The position numbers and the translations under genes were made by a program. The notes under the pieces were generated by a model, which ran no database searches, was not told the origin of the DNA, and saw nothing but the letters and a program-made list of their open reading frames with translations. From JACMNW01 sp043721855 (GTDB lineage: Bacteria > Pseudomonadota > Alphaproteobacteria > Rhodobacterales > Rhodobacteraceae), in the NCBI GenBank assembly GCA_043721855.1, contig JAYSPY010000122.1:1-38270 (forward strand): 38,270 nucleotides of DNA. Reading direction: 5' to 3'. This document shows, in pieces, positions 1 to 7,978 of this stretch (position 1 is the stretch's first letter; each line of letters opens with the position of its first letter).

Positions 1-675
1 ATCGTGTTCCGGTCGGCCATGTTTTACGGGCTGAACACCGGCGCGCACCATTCGGACCGGCCTTACCCGATGTTTATGGGTGTGCCGGGCCTGAAAATCA
101 TCGCCCCCGCATCGGCCAGCGACGCCAAGGGGCTTTTGCGGTCTGCCATCGACAGCGATGATCCCGTTCTGCAATTCGAGGCGGTTTTGCTGTGGGGTCA
201 AAAGGAAGAGGTTGAAGACGCCGAATATCGCATCCCGCTGGGTGTGGCGCGCATCCGCCGTGCCGGTACCGACGTGACGCTGGTGGCCATTTCCGGCTGC
301 GTGCCAATGGCGATGAAGGTCGCCGAAGAACTGGCGCTTGAGGGCATTTCCTGCGAAGTGATCGACCCCCGCACGCTGGCCCCGCTGGACACCCGCACCA
401 TCGTGGAATCGGTGCTGAAGACCGGTCGCCTTGTGGTGACGGAACCGGCGCATCGCACCTGCGGCGCTGCATCCGAGATCGTGTCGGTGGTTGCTGAGAC
501 GGCGCATGGCGCACTGCGAGCGCCGATCAAGCGGGTCTGCGCGCTGAACATGCAAATCCCGTTCAGCCCCGCGCTGGAAAAACTGATGTACCCCACGCCT
601 GAACGCATCCGTGCCGCCGTTCTTGCGGTTTGCGGCGAAGGCGATGGTAACAACTCGATCCGGAGGATTGGCTGA
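1..675 (+). CDS. E1 beta subunit of a 2-oxo acid / acetoin-type dehydrogenase complex, 5' partial
   Basis: This is the C-terminal two thirds of a thiamine-dependent E1 beta subunit; the frame is open at the left edge, so the start and the usual E1 alpha partner lie outside. The visible part has the transketolase pyrimidine-domain motif RPYPMFMGVPGLKIIAPA with DAKGLL after it, then the C-terminal fold with DPRTLAPLD and KTGRLVVTEPAH. E1 decarboxylates a 2-oxo acid or cleaves acetoin and passes the acyl group to a lipoyl domain. The next gene, overlapping by one base (TGATG), is a lipoyl domain, and an E2 catalytic domain follows three genes later, so a complete complex is implied. The position inside a sugar/polyol operon suggests a substrate other than plain pyruvate; that is inference. 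No E3 gene is visible. Confidence 0.85.
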   Translation: MVFRSAMFYGLNTGAHHSDRPYPMFMGVPGLKIIAPASASDAKGLLRSAIDSDDPVLQFEAVLLWGQKEEVEDAEYRIPLGVARIRRAGTDVTLVAISGCVPMAMKVAEELALEGISCEVIDPRTLAPLDTRTIVESVLKTGRLVVTEPAHRTCGAASEIVSVVAETAHGALRAPIKRVCALNMQIPFSPALEKLMYPTPERIRAAVLAVCGEGDGNNSIRRIG

Positions 676-917
676 TGAAGGTAGAAGTGCTGCTGCCCCA
701 GTGGGGCATGGGAATGAGCGAAGGCACCGTGACGGCCTGGTTCAAAAAGGTCGGCGACCGCGTGACCGAGGATGAACCGATCGCCGAGATCGAGGCTGAA
801 AAGGCGACGCAGGAACTGGAATCGCCCGCTACCGGCATCCTGACCGAGATTGTCGTTGCCGAAGGCGAAGACGCACAAGTGCGCACCATTCTTGCATGGA
901 TCGAAACTGACGACTGA
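675..917 (+). CDS. stand-alone lipoyl (biotinyl/lipoyl attachment) domain protein
   Basis: The 80-residue protein is a single lipoyl domain and nothing more. It starts with the family's KVEVLLPQWGMGMSEGTV strand and has the attachment turn EAEKAT, where K43 should carry lipoate (usual form E-T/S-D-K-A). The second half, ESPATGILTEIVVAEGE, is typical of the domain. In most E2 proteins this domain is fused through linkers to a subunit-binding domain and a catalytic core; here it ends after the fold with no linker. The catalytic core is encoded separately at 3639-4307. The ATG overlaps the E1 beta stop codon, so translation is probably coupled. Its role would be to shuttle acyl groups from E1 to the separate E2. 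Confidence 0.9.
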   Translation: MKVEVLLPQWGMGMSEGTVTAWFKKVGDRVTEDEPIAEIEAEKATQELESPATGILTEIVVAEGEDAQVRTILAWIETDD

Positions 918-1036
918 CACGGGCGCCTGAAACCGCCGGCTTACAACGGGCGACTGACAACGGGCGACCGAAACAGCCGCCGTCGCCCGATCTGCAACCC
1001 CAATCTGGCCACACCCAAATTCTGGACGCGAATACC

Positions 1037-2758
1037 ATGATCGACCAGCCCGCCCCCGCGATTTCTGCGCCGAATGATCCCCGGCCCGAAGGTGTCTTTG
1101 ACCTGATCGTCATCGGTGCGGGCATCAACGGTGCCGGCATCGCGCGGGATGCGGCGGCGCGGGGTTTGCGCGTGGCGCTGGTCGAGAAAGAGGATATCGG
1201 CAGCGGCACTTCCAGCTGGTCGGGCCGGTTGATCCATGGCGGCCTGCGCTATCTGGAACAGGGCGACGTGGCGCTGGTGCGGGAATCGCTGCGCGAACGG
1301 GAACTGCTGTTCCGCCTTGCGCCGCATCTTGTCAAACCCGTGCCGCTGATGATCCCGTTTTATCAGCACAACCGCCGGTCCAGCCTGACCCTGCGCGCGG
1401 GCATGGTACTTTATGATGTGCTGTCGTTCGACAAATCGGTTGGTCGCCATACTGTCTTGTCGCGTGACGAAACCATCAAGCGTTTTCCCGACATCAACAC
1501 CGACGGGCTGAGTGGTGCTGCCATCTTTTATGACGGGCAGGTGGTCTGGTCCGAACGGTTGTGCACCGAGGTGGCGTTGGCAGCACATGCCGACGGGGCG
1601 CAGATTTACACCCATTCCACCGTCAATGGCTTTATCGAGGATGGCGGCCGCGTGACCGGCATCTATTTTACCGACACGCTGACCGGGCAGCGCCATGCGC
1701 TGTCGGGGCGTATCGTGGTCAATGCCTCGGGCCCTTGGGTGGACACTGTGTTGGGCGGGGCCAAACCGGGCGCGCGGCGGTTTATCGGCGGGGCCAAGGG
1801 CAGCCATCTGATTGTGGATCCGTTCCCCGGTGCGCCGACCGACGTGGTCTATTATGAATCCCGTGCTGACGGGCGGCTGGTGCTGATCATCCCGTGGGGT
1901 GCGCGCTACATGATCGGCACGACCGATCACAAGTTCGATGATGACCCCGATCTGGCGATGGCCGACACGTCGGAAGTTGCTTATCTGCTGTCCGAGGTCA
2001 ACAGTCTGATCCCACAGGCAAAGCTGACCGAGGATGACATTCTGTATACCTACAGCGGCGTGCGCCCGCTGCCTTATGTTCCCGAAAAGTCGGAATGGAA
2101 GGTGCCGCGCAGCCATGTGATCCATGATCACGCGCCAGAGCGCGCCAATCTTTTGTCGATCATCGGCGGCAAGCTTACCACCTATCGCAGCCTGGCTGAG
2201 GAAACCGTTGACGATGTGGTCAAACGGCTTGGCCTGAAAGCCCGCCCCTGCACCACGGCGCGCACGCTGTTTCCGGGCGCACGGATGGCCGATACCGACA
2301 GCTTTCTTGCTGGTTTGACCGAAGCAACGCCCGAGGCCACCCCGGCCACCGTTGAACGGCTGGTCGCGATTTTTGGCGCGCGGGCCGCCGATGTGCTGGC
2401 CTTTGGGCGCGCGCATCCGGACCTGCTGGTGCCGTTCGATCCCGAAACCGGGGCCACCGGGGCGGAACTGGTGTTCACCTTCCGGCACGAATTCTGCCGC
2501 ACCCTGACCGATGCGCTGATCCGCCGGATCATGGTGGGTCTGAACAGCACCTGCGGGCGCGCTGTTGTGGACCGAGCCGCAGGCATTCTTGCGCAGTCCG
2601 AAGGCTGGGATGCCGCGCGAACAGCCGCCGAGATTGCCGCCTACCACCGCTATATCGCGCGCTTTGACGTGCCAGGTCGCACCGTGGCCAGCGCTGCCGA
2701 TACAAAATCCAAGGGCTCAAAGACGAAAGCCCCCCAGCTTCAAGGACAAGTCCAATGA
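1037..2758 (+). CDS. GlpD-like FAD-dependent glycerol-3-phosphate / polyol-phosphate dehydrogenase
   Basis: The 573-residue protein is an aerobic glycerol-3-phosphate dehydrogenase family member. Residues 21-50 form the FAD Rossmann motif (GAGINGAG, with E50 ending the second strand). Residues 64-74 are the family signature RLIHGGLRYLE. The C-terminal part carries the alpha-helical GlpD C domain. These enzymes oxidise a polyol phosphate to a ketose phosphate and pass electrons to quinone at the membrane; EryB of erythritol pathways belongs to the same family. The segment before the signature reads SSWSGR, where GlpD proteins I know have SSRS followed by a Lys or Arg, so the substrate may differ. 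The stop overlaps the aldolase start (ATGA), so the ketose phosphate made here is plausibly cleaved by the next enzyme. Confidence 0.88.
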   Translation: MIDQPAPAISAPNDPRPEGVFDLIVIGAGINGAGIARDAAARGLRVALVEKEDIGSGTSSWSGRLIHGGLRYLEQGDVALVRESLRERELLFRLAPHLVKPVPLMIPFYQHNRRSSLTLRAGMVLYDVLSFDKSVGRHTVLSRDETIKRFPDINTDGLSGAAIFYDGQVVWSERLCTEVALAAHADGAQIYTHSTVNGFIEDGGRVTGIYFTDTLTGQRHALSGRIVVNASGPWVDTVLGGAKPGARRFIGGAKGSHLIVDPFPGAPTDVVYYESRADGRLVLIIPWGARYMIGTTDHKFDDDPDLAMADTSEVAYLLSEVNSLIPQAKLTEDDILYTYSGVRPLPYVPEKSEWKVPRSHVIHDHAPERANLLSIIGGKLTTYRSLAEETVDDVVKRLGLKARPCTTARTLFPGARMADTDSFLAGLTEATPEATPATVERLVAIFGARAADVLAFGRAHPDLLVPFDPETGATGAELVFTFRHEFCRTLTDALIRRIMVGLNSTCGRAVVDRAAGILAQSEGWDAARTAAEIAAYHRYIARFDVPGRTVASAADTKSKGSKTKAPQLQGQVQ

Positions 2759-3627
2759 CCGTAATCAACACCCAATCCAACCCCCGCCAGATCATCGAGC
2801 GCGCCCGCCTTGGCGGCTATGCCGTTGGCGCCTTCAACATGCACAACGACGAGACCACCGAGGCGCTGGTTTTGGCGGCGGAACGCGCCAATGCGCCGAT
2901 CTTCCTGCAAGTCGGCCGCGCGATTATCCCGCACATGGGGGTGCGCCGCGCCTATGAGCTGACCCGCCGCATCGCGGAACAATCGAAGGCGGAATATGTC
3001 ATCCACCTTGACCACGGATCGTGGGACGAGGTGATCGAGGCGATCCGGCTGGGCTTTACGTCGGTCATGTATGACGGCGCGCATTTGCCGTTCGAGGAAA
3101 ACATCGCCACCACCCGCAAAATGGTGGACATCGCCCACGCCTTCGGCATTCCGGTCGAGGCTGAACTGGGCAAGATCCCGGACGTGGGCGAAACTGTAAA
3201 CTGGGAAGACTATTACACCGATGTCGAAGAGGCCCGGCGTTTCGTGGCGGAAACCGGCATTGATTATCTGGCGATCTCGGTGGGCATCGTGCACGGCGTG
3301 GTGCCGGGCATCCCGATGGAGCCGATCAACATCCAGCGCATCAAGGATATCAAGGCCGTTACCGGCATTCCGCTTGTTCTGCACGGCGCGTCCGGCCTGA
3401 CCGACCGCGAGGTGGCCGAGGCGCGGGCTGCGGGCGTGCACAAGTTCAACGCCGACACTGACCTGCGCCACGCCTTCCGCAAGGGGTTCGAATCCGTCTG
3501 GGCGCAGGGCGATCGCCAGCTGGAAGAGGCGATGACCGAAGGTCGCCGCCTGATGGTTGATGCCACAGTCGGCAAAATTGGCACCTATGGCTGCAACGGC
3601 AAAGCTGCGCCTGCCAGTGCGACCTGA
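2755..3627 (+). CDS. class II ketose-bisphosphate / ketose-phosphate aldolase
   Basis: The 290-residue protein has the usual length and motif order of zinc class II aldolases: AFNMHNDE near residue 26, HLDH at 84-87 (D86 catalytic, H87 zinc ligand), YDGAHLPFEEN at 106-116, EAELG around E137, a third His at 180, LHGASG with H210, and the phosphate-binding KFNADTDLR. Members cleave fructose-, tagatose- or other ketose (bis)phosphates to dihydroxyacetone phosphate and an aldehyde. The sequence does not settle the substrate. The ATGA overlap with the GlpD-like gene and the kinase gene further down suggest it splits a ketose phosphate made by kinase plus dehydrogenase. It is more like the general class II fructose-bisphosphate aldolase group than class I enzymes. 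Confidence 0.88.
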   Translation: MTVINTQSNPRQIIERARLGGYAVGAFNMHNDETTEALVLAAERANAPIFLQVGRAIIPHMGVRRAYELTRRIAEQSKAEYVIHLDHGSWDEVIEAIRLGFTSVMYDGAHLPFEENIATTRKMVDIAHAFGIPVEAELGKIPDVGETVNWEDYYTDVEEARRFVAETGIDYLAISVGIVHGVVPGIPMEPINIQRIKDIKAVTGIPLVLHGASGLTDREVAEARAAGVHKFNADTDLRHAFRKGFESVWAQGDRQLEEAMTEGRRLMVDATVGKIGTYGCNGKAAPASAT

Positions 3628-3638
3628 AGGATGATGCA

Positions 3639-4307
3639 ATGACCGACCTCGAATCAAGCGGCACCGCCCGCGCGCTGACCAAGACCGAAAAGCTGATGGT
3701 GCGGGCGATGACCGCCGCCTGGACCGCGCCGATGTTCGCCATCGTCGCCGACATCGACATGACCGCCGCACAGACCCGCCGCACCCCCGGTGTCACGCTG
3801 ACCGACGTGATCCTGGCCGATTGCGCCGCCACGCTGACCGAACACCCGGCGCTGAATGCGCATTACCGGGATGAGACGGTGATCCAGTTCGCTGAGGTCA
3901 ACATCGGCCTTGCCGTCGCGTCCGACCGCGGCCTGACGGTGCCGGTGATCCACGGCGCCCAAGGGATGTCGCTGGCGGATATTGCCGCGCGGCGGGCTGA
4001 AATCGTGGCAAAGGTGCGCGCCGGAAAAATTGCGATTGCCGATGTGATGGGCGGCACTTTCACCGTATCGAACCTTGGCATGCTGGGCGTGCGCCAGTTC
4101 ACCGCCATCATTAATCCGCCGCAGGCCGCCATTCTGGCTGTCGGCAGCACCGAGATGCGACAGGTCTGGAACAACGGCGACCCGCAATGGCGCCCGATGT
4201 CCAGCTTTTCGCTGACTTGCGACCACCGCGCCACCGACGGCGCGCAGGCCGCACGCTTTCTTGCCGCGCTGAAAGCCCGGCTGGAGACAGCTGTAGTCGC
4301 CGACTGA
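3639..4307 (+). CDS. E2 acyltransferase catalytic domain without lipoyl or subunit-binding domain
   Basis: The 222-residue protein is only the catalytic core of a dihydrolipoamide acyltransferase. It begins directly with the core's first helix (LTKTEKLMVRAMTAAW) and has the conserved SNLGMLGV and NPPQAAILAVGS stretches. The active-site motif DHRATDG has catalytic H196 and D200. Full E2 proteins run to about 400-550 residues because lipoyl and subunit-binding domains precede this core; both are absent. The lipoyl domain is the separate product of 675-917, two genes upstream. The protein should transfer acyl groups from lipoate to CoA as a trimer or larger core. How E1 binds it without a subunit-binding domain is unclear. 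The gap to the aldolase gene is only 11 bases, so it is co-transcribed. Confidence 0.9.
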   Translation: MTDLESSGTARALTKTEKLMVRAMTAAWTAPMFAIVADIDMTAAQTRRTPGVTLTDVILADCAATLTEHPALNAHYRDETVIQFAEVNIGLAVASDRGLTVPVIHGAQGMSLADIAARRAEIVAKVRAGKIAIADVMGGTFTVSNLGMLGVRQFTAIINPPQAAILAVGSTEMRQVWNNGDPQWRPMSSFSLTCDHRATDGAQAARFLAALKARLETAVVAD

Positions 4308-4372
4308 CTGAGATGCCTGACTGCGGCCTGAACGACACGATCTGACAGAAACCAACGGGGAGGAAACCCACC

Positions 4373-5338
4373 ATGATGACCAACATGACCAAAAGCTTTG
4401 CCAGCGCTGCCTGCGCACTTGCCCTGTTTGCCGGTGCCGCCACAGCACAGGACAACAAGCTGATCGGTGCCGCACTGGCCGACCAGAAATCGCTGTTCTA
4501 TATCGCTGCGGGCGACGGCATGCGCGCCGCTGCCGAAGAGGCCGGACTGACGCTGAACCTGATGTCCGCGAACAACAACGCGAATGAACAGGTCAGCCAG
4601 ATCGAAAACCTGCTGGTGCAACAGCCCGGTGCTTTGTTGTTCATCTCGCAGGATTCCACAGCGGCTGCGGCAGGCGTCAAGGCCGCCAATGCGGCGGGCG
4701 TGCCCGTCATCGCAGTGGACCAGCGCCCCGAAAGCGGCAGCGGCGAGATCGTGACCTTCATCGCCACCGACAGTGTCAAGGCCGCACGCGACCTGTGCAC
4801 CTGGATGTTTGGCCAGATGGGCGGCGAGGGCAAGATTGCCATTCTGAAGGGCGTCCCCGGATCGACCGCCGAAGTGCAGCGCACCCAAGGCTGTGAAGAG
4901 GCTCTGGCCGCCAACCCCAAGATCGAGGTTGTCGCCACCCAAACTGCCAACTGGGACGAGAACGAAGCGTTCATCGCCACCCAGAACATCCTGACCGCCA
5001 ATCCCGACATCAAGGCAGTCTTCGCCGAAAGTGACGCGATGGCGCTGGGTGCGGCCAAGGCTGCACGGCAAAGCGGGCGCACCGACATGATCTCGGTCGG
5101 CATTGACGGCTTTCCAACCATGCTGAAGGCGATCAAGGAAGGTCTTGTGCAGGCGACCATGGCGCAGATCCCCTACCAGATGGGCAAAATGGCCGTGGCT
5201 GACGCGATCAAGGTGATGAACGGCGAAGCCGCGTCAATCCCGCCACTGCAATACCAGGATGCCGTGCTGATCACCAAGGAAAACGTCGGCAACTACAAGC
5301 CGTCCGACTTCTACGGCCCGGCTGCCGACAAGATGTAA
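4373..5338 (+). CDS. periplasmic sugar/polyol-binding protein of an ABC importer (RbsB-like, Peripla_BP_4)
   Basis: The 321-residue precursor has a signal peptide with hydrophobic core ACALALFAGAATA, probably cut after A25 before QDN. The mature part is a type I periplasmic binding protein of the ribose family, with two Rossmann-like lobes. Recognisable segments include LLVQQPGALLFISQDS, GVPVIAVDQRPES, VFAESDAMALGA and ISVGIDGF, the last two forming the sugar-binding cleft in the family. A strong ribosome-binding site (GGGAGGAA) lies before the ATG. It should capture a sugar or polyol in the periplasm and deliver it to the ATPase/permease pair encoded next. A stable hairpin follows the gene, which usually lets the binding protein be made in excess over the membrane components. 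Confidence 0.9.
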   Translation: MMTNMTKSFASAACALALFAGAATAQDNKLIGAALADQKSLFYIAAGDGMRAAAEEAGLTLNLMSANNNANEQVSQIENLLVQQPGALLFISQDSTAAAAGVKAANAAGVPVIAVDQRPESGSGEIVTFIATDSVKAARDLCTWMFGQMGGEGKIAILKGVPGSTAEVQRTQGCEEALAANPKIEVVATQTANWDENEAFIATQNILTANPDIKAVFAESDAMALGAAKAARQSGRTDMISVGIDGFPTMLKAIKEGLVQATMAQIPYQMGKMAVADAIKVMNGEAASIPPLQYQDAVLITKENVGNYKPSDFYGPAADKM

Positions 5339-5346
5339 TACGCCTG

Positions 5347-5373
5347 ACGGGGCCCGGTTTTTCCGGGCCCCGT
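5347..5373 (+). terminator. stable GC-rich hairpin after the binding-protein gene
   Basis: Bases 5347-5357 (ACGGGGCCCGG) and 5363-5373 (CCGGGCCCCGT) form a perfect 11-bp stem with a TTTTT loop. No T-run follows, so it is more likely a 3' mRNA-stabilising or attenuating hairpin within the operon than a full terminator. Such hairpins between binding-protein and ATPase genes are common in ABC operons. Confidence 0.75.
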
Positions 5374-5431
5374 TACCCACTGCCTGCCCGTCAATCCGTG
5401 CCATTCCAACGCTTCAGGGGAGGAGCCTGTG

Positions 5432-6931
5432 ATGCAGACTGATGCACCCGTGCCGACCGGCCTTGTTTGCCGCGGACTGGTCAAGACCTACGGCAGCATC
5501 ACGGTGCTGAAATCGGTAGACCTGACCCTGCCGCCCGGTTCCGTCGTCGGCCTGATTGGCGAAAACGGTGCCGGCAAATCCACCTTCAACTCGATCATCG
5601 CGGGCGTCATGCGCCCCAGTGCCGGCCAGATGTGGATCGACGGCGAGGCCTATGCGCCGCATTCGCCGTCTGACGCCATCGCGCGCGGTGTGGCGCTGAT
5701 CCATCAGGAAATTCGCCTGCTGCCCGGTCTTTCGGTGGCCGAGAACATCTTTCTGGGCCGCCAGCCCACCCGCAATGGCCGCATCGACCGCGCCCGGATG
5801 CATGAGGAATCGCAGGCTGTGCTGCAGGCCTTGGGCGTGCGGGTTGATCCGGACCGCAGCGTCGGCGGGCTGTCGATGGGCGTGCAGCAGGGGATTGAGA
5901 TCGCCAAGGCGATCCTGCGCAAGCCGCGCTATGTGATCTTTGACGAGCCCACCGCCTCATTGGGCGAGGCCGAGGCCGAACAGATCCTTGAACAGGTGCG
6001 CGTGTTGCGCGACGGCGGCACTGGCGTCATCTACGTCTCGCACCGGTTGAACGAAGTGCGCGCGATTGCCGATCAGGTGATTTGCCTGCGCGACGGCAAC
6101 TCTGTGGCGCATTGGGAAACCAAGCCCGTTGAAAAAACCGACATGATCAACGCGATGGTCGGCCGAGAATTCACTTTTGAACATCATGCGCCCAGCCCCG
6201 CAGGCCACAAAGTGGCGCTCAGCGTGCGCAACGCCAGCCGCAAGGGGGCGTTCGAGAACATCAGCTTTGATCTGCGCGAGGGCGAAATTCTGGGCTTTGC
6301 CGGCCTTGTCGGGGCCGGGCGCACCGATGTGGTGCGCGCGCTTGCCGGGGCCGACCGGCTGGACACCGGCGAGGTCGAAGTTGACGGCAAACCCGTGCGC
6401 ATCACCGGGCCGCGCAGCGCGATGGATGCAGGCATCTTCATGGTGCCCGAGGACCGCAAGGGTCTGGGCCTGAACCTTGACCGATCATCAGCGGCCAACA
6501 TGTCGCTGCCTTGGGAAAAGGGTCTGGCGCGCTATGGCCAGATCACCCGGTCGCTGCTTGACGGTCTTGGGTCAACGCAAAAAACCCGCTTTGACATTCG
6601 CGGCCAGATGAACCTGCCGGTAGGGTCGATGTCGGGTGGCAACCAGCAAAAGGTGCTGCTGGCCAAATGGCTGGTCAAGCAACCCCGCATTTTCATCGTC
6701 GATGAACCGACGCGGGGCGTCGATGTGGGTGCAAAGATGGCGATCTATGAAATTCTGCGCAACCTTGCCCTGTCGGGTGTCGCCGTGATCGTGGTGTCGT
6801 CCGAACTGGAAGAAGTGCTTGGCCTGTCGCACCGCATCCTCGTCATGTCCGAGGGGCGGCAGCGTGGCATTCTGAACCGTGAAGATGCCAGCCCCGAAAC
6901 CGTCATGTCACTGGCCGTCAGCAGCAGCTGA
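5432..6931 (+). CDS. double-domain sugar ABC importer ATPase (RbsA/XylG/MglA type)
   Basis: The 499-residue protein holds two fused ABC ATPase domains, the normal length for RbsA/MglA/XylG. Domain 1 has Walker A GENGAGKS at 43-50, the signature LSMGVQQGIEIAKA and Walker B YVIFDEPTAS. Domain 2 has the degenerate Walker A GLVGAGRTD expected in this family, the signature MSGGNQQKV and Walker B IFIVDEPTRG. It powers import of the ligand bound by the preceding RbsB-like protein. I place the start at the second of two adjacent candidate codons (GTG ATG) because AGGGGAGGAG sits at good distance. The run after the first Walker A is STFNSIIAGV rather than the usual STLMK, a minor oddity. Confidence 0.93.
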   Translation: MQTDAPVPTGLVCRGLVKTYGSITVLKSVDLTLPPGSVVGLIGENGAGKSTFNSIIAGVMRPSAGQMWIDGEAYAPHSPSDAIARGVALIHQEIRLLPGLSVAENIFLGRQPTRNGRIDRARMHEESQAVLQALGVRVDPDRSVGGLSMGVQQGIEIAKAILRKPRYVIFDEPTASLGEAEAEQILEQVRVLRDGGTGVIYVSHRLNEVRAIADQVICLRDGNSVAHWETKPVEKTDMINAMVGREFTFEHHAPSPAGHKVALSVRNASRKGAFENISFDLREGEILGFAGLVGAGRTDVVRALAGADRLDTGEVEVDGKPVRITGPRSAMDAGIFMVPEDRKGLGLNLDRSSAANMSLPWEKGLARYGQITRSLLDGLGSTQKTRFDIRGQMNLPVGSMSGGNQQKVLLAKWLVKQPRIFIVDEPTRGVDVGAKMAIYEILRNLALSGVAVIVVSSELEEVLGLSHRILVMSEGRQRGILNREDASPETVMSLAVSSS

Positions 6932-6967
6932 CGCGCGGACCAACTCAAGATGCCCCGGGAGGGAAAG

Positions 6968-7951
6968 ATGGACACGAAAACAAGTGGGTCGGGCGAGGCC
7001 GCCACCAAATCGGCAACCGATATCGCCCTGTCGATCCTGCGCCGCATACCGGGGCCGCTCTTGGGCCTGATCCTGGTGTGCATCGTGTTCTCGGTGCTGT
7101 CGCCGTATTTCCTGACCTCGCGCAATCTGGTCAACATCTTCAGTCAGGTGTCGGTGATCGGCATCATGGCGGTCGGGGCGGCGCTGGTGATCATCATCGG
7201 CGGCATTGATCTGTCGGTGGGGGCGGTGGTCGCACTTAGTCTGATGATCAACGCCTGGCTATACCGCGACTTTGGCCTGCCGTTTGCCCTGACCGCGCTG
7301 ATCGGCATCGGCGTCGGTGCGCTGATCGGGTTGTTGAACGGGGTGCTGTCCACCTTTGGGCGGATCCAGCCTTTTGTCGCGACGCTGGCCACCATGTCGG
7401 CCTGTTCCGGCCTTGCGATGTTCGTGACGAACGGCGGGCCGATCACCGGCTTTCCGCCCGGCTTCACCGCCCTTGCCACCACGCGGATCGCGGGCATCCC
7501 GGTCGAAAGCCTGCTGATGGTCGCCATTTACCTTGCCGTCGCCTACTGGTTGACCTTCCGCCCCACCGGGCGGGCACTGTACGCCATCGGCGGCAGCGAA
7601 GAGGTGGCACGGCTTTCGGGCATCAACACCCGGGCGGTCAAGATACTGGTCTATGTTATCGCGGGCGTGCTTGCGGCGGTGGCGGCGCTGGTGCTGGGCG
7701 CGCGACTGGATTCGGCGCATCCCACCGCCGGCGCCAGTGATCTGCTCAGCGTCATTGCGGTGGTGGTGATCGGCGGGGCCAGCCTTGCGGGCGGTTCCGG
7801 CGGCATGCTGGGCACCTTCATCGGCCTCTTGATCATCGGTGTGCTGCGCAACGGCATGGCGCTGATCAACGTGTCGCCCAACCTGCAACCGGTGGTAATC
7901 GGTTTCGCCATCATCATCGCGGTGATGCTGGACCGCCAGTCGAACCGCTGA
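6968..7951 (+). CDS. sugar/polyol ABC importer permease (RbsC type, BPD_transp_2)
   Basis: The 327-residue inner-membrane protein has about eight to ten hydrophobic helices and the landmarks of ribose-type permeases: FLTSRNLVNIFSQVS after the first helix, the IIGGIDLSVGAVVAL segment, NGVLSTFGRIQPFVATLATM, and ALYAIGGSEEVARLSGIN, the cytoplasmic loop that contacts the ATPase. It probably works as a homodimer with the double ATPase encoded immediately upstream. The start chosen has GGGAGGGAAAG directly ahead; an upstream in-frame ATG would add six residues that include this ribosome-binding site and is less likely. The ligand is unknown, but the neighbouring kinase and dehydrogenases argue for a polyol or sugar. 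Confidence 0.92.
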   Translation: MDTKTSGSGEAATKSATDIALSILRRIPGPLLGLILVCIVFSVLSPYFLTSRNLVNIFSQVSVIGIMAVGAALVIIIGGIDLSVGAVVALSLMINAWLYRDFGLPFALTALIGIGVGALIGLLNGVLSTFGRIQPFVATLATMSACSGLAMFVTNGGPITGFPPGFTALATTRIAGIPVESLLMVAIYLAVAYWLTFRPTGRALYAIGGSEEVARLSGINTRAVKILVYVIAGVLAAVAALVLGARLDSAHPTAGASDLLSVIAVVVIGGASLAGGSGGMLGTFIGLLIIGVLRNGMALINVSPNLQPVVIGFAIIIAVMLDRQSNR

Positions 7952-7978
7952 CCCGACCGTTCCAACGAAAGCACGCCC

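Noticed and set aside
918..1036. Short direct repeats (ACAACGGGCGACTG-like) between the lipoyl and GlpD-like genes
   Set aside because: Only two imperfect units are present, with no symmetry or promoter pattern; probably slippage in a spacer.
941..2647. A 568-codon open frame antisense to the GlpD-like gene
   Set aside because: The plus-strand frame has a full set of family motifs. The antisense product has no motif and only reflects high-GC third positions. Similar long antisense frames elsewhere were dropped for the same reason.
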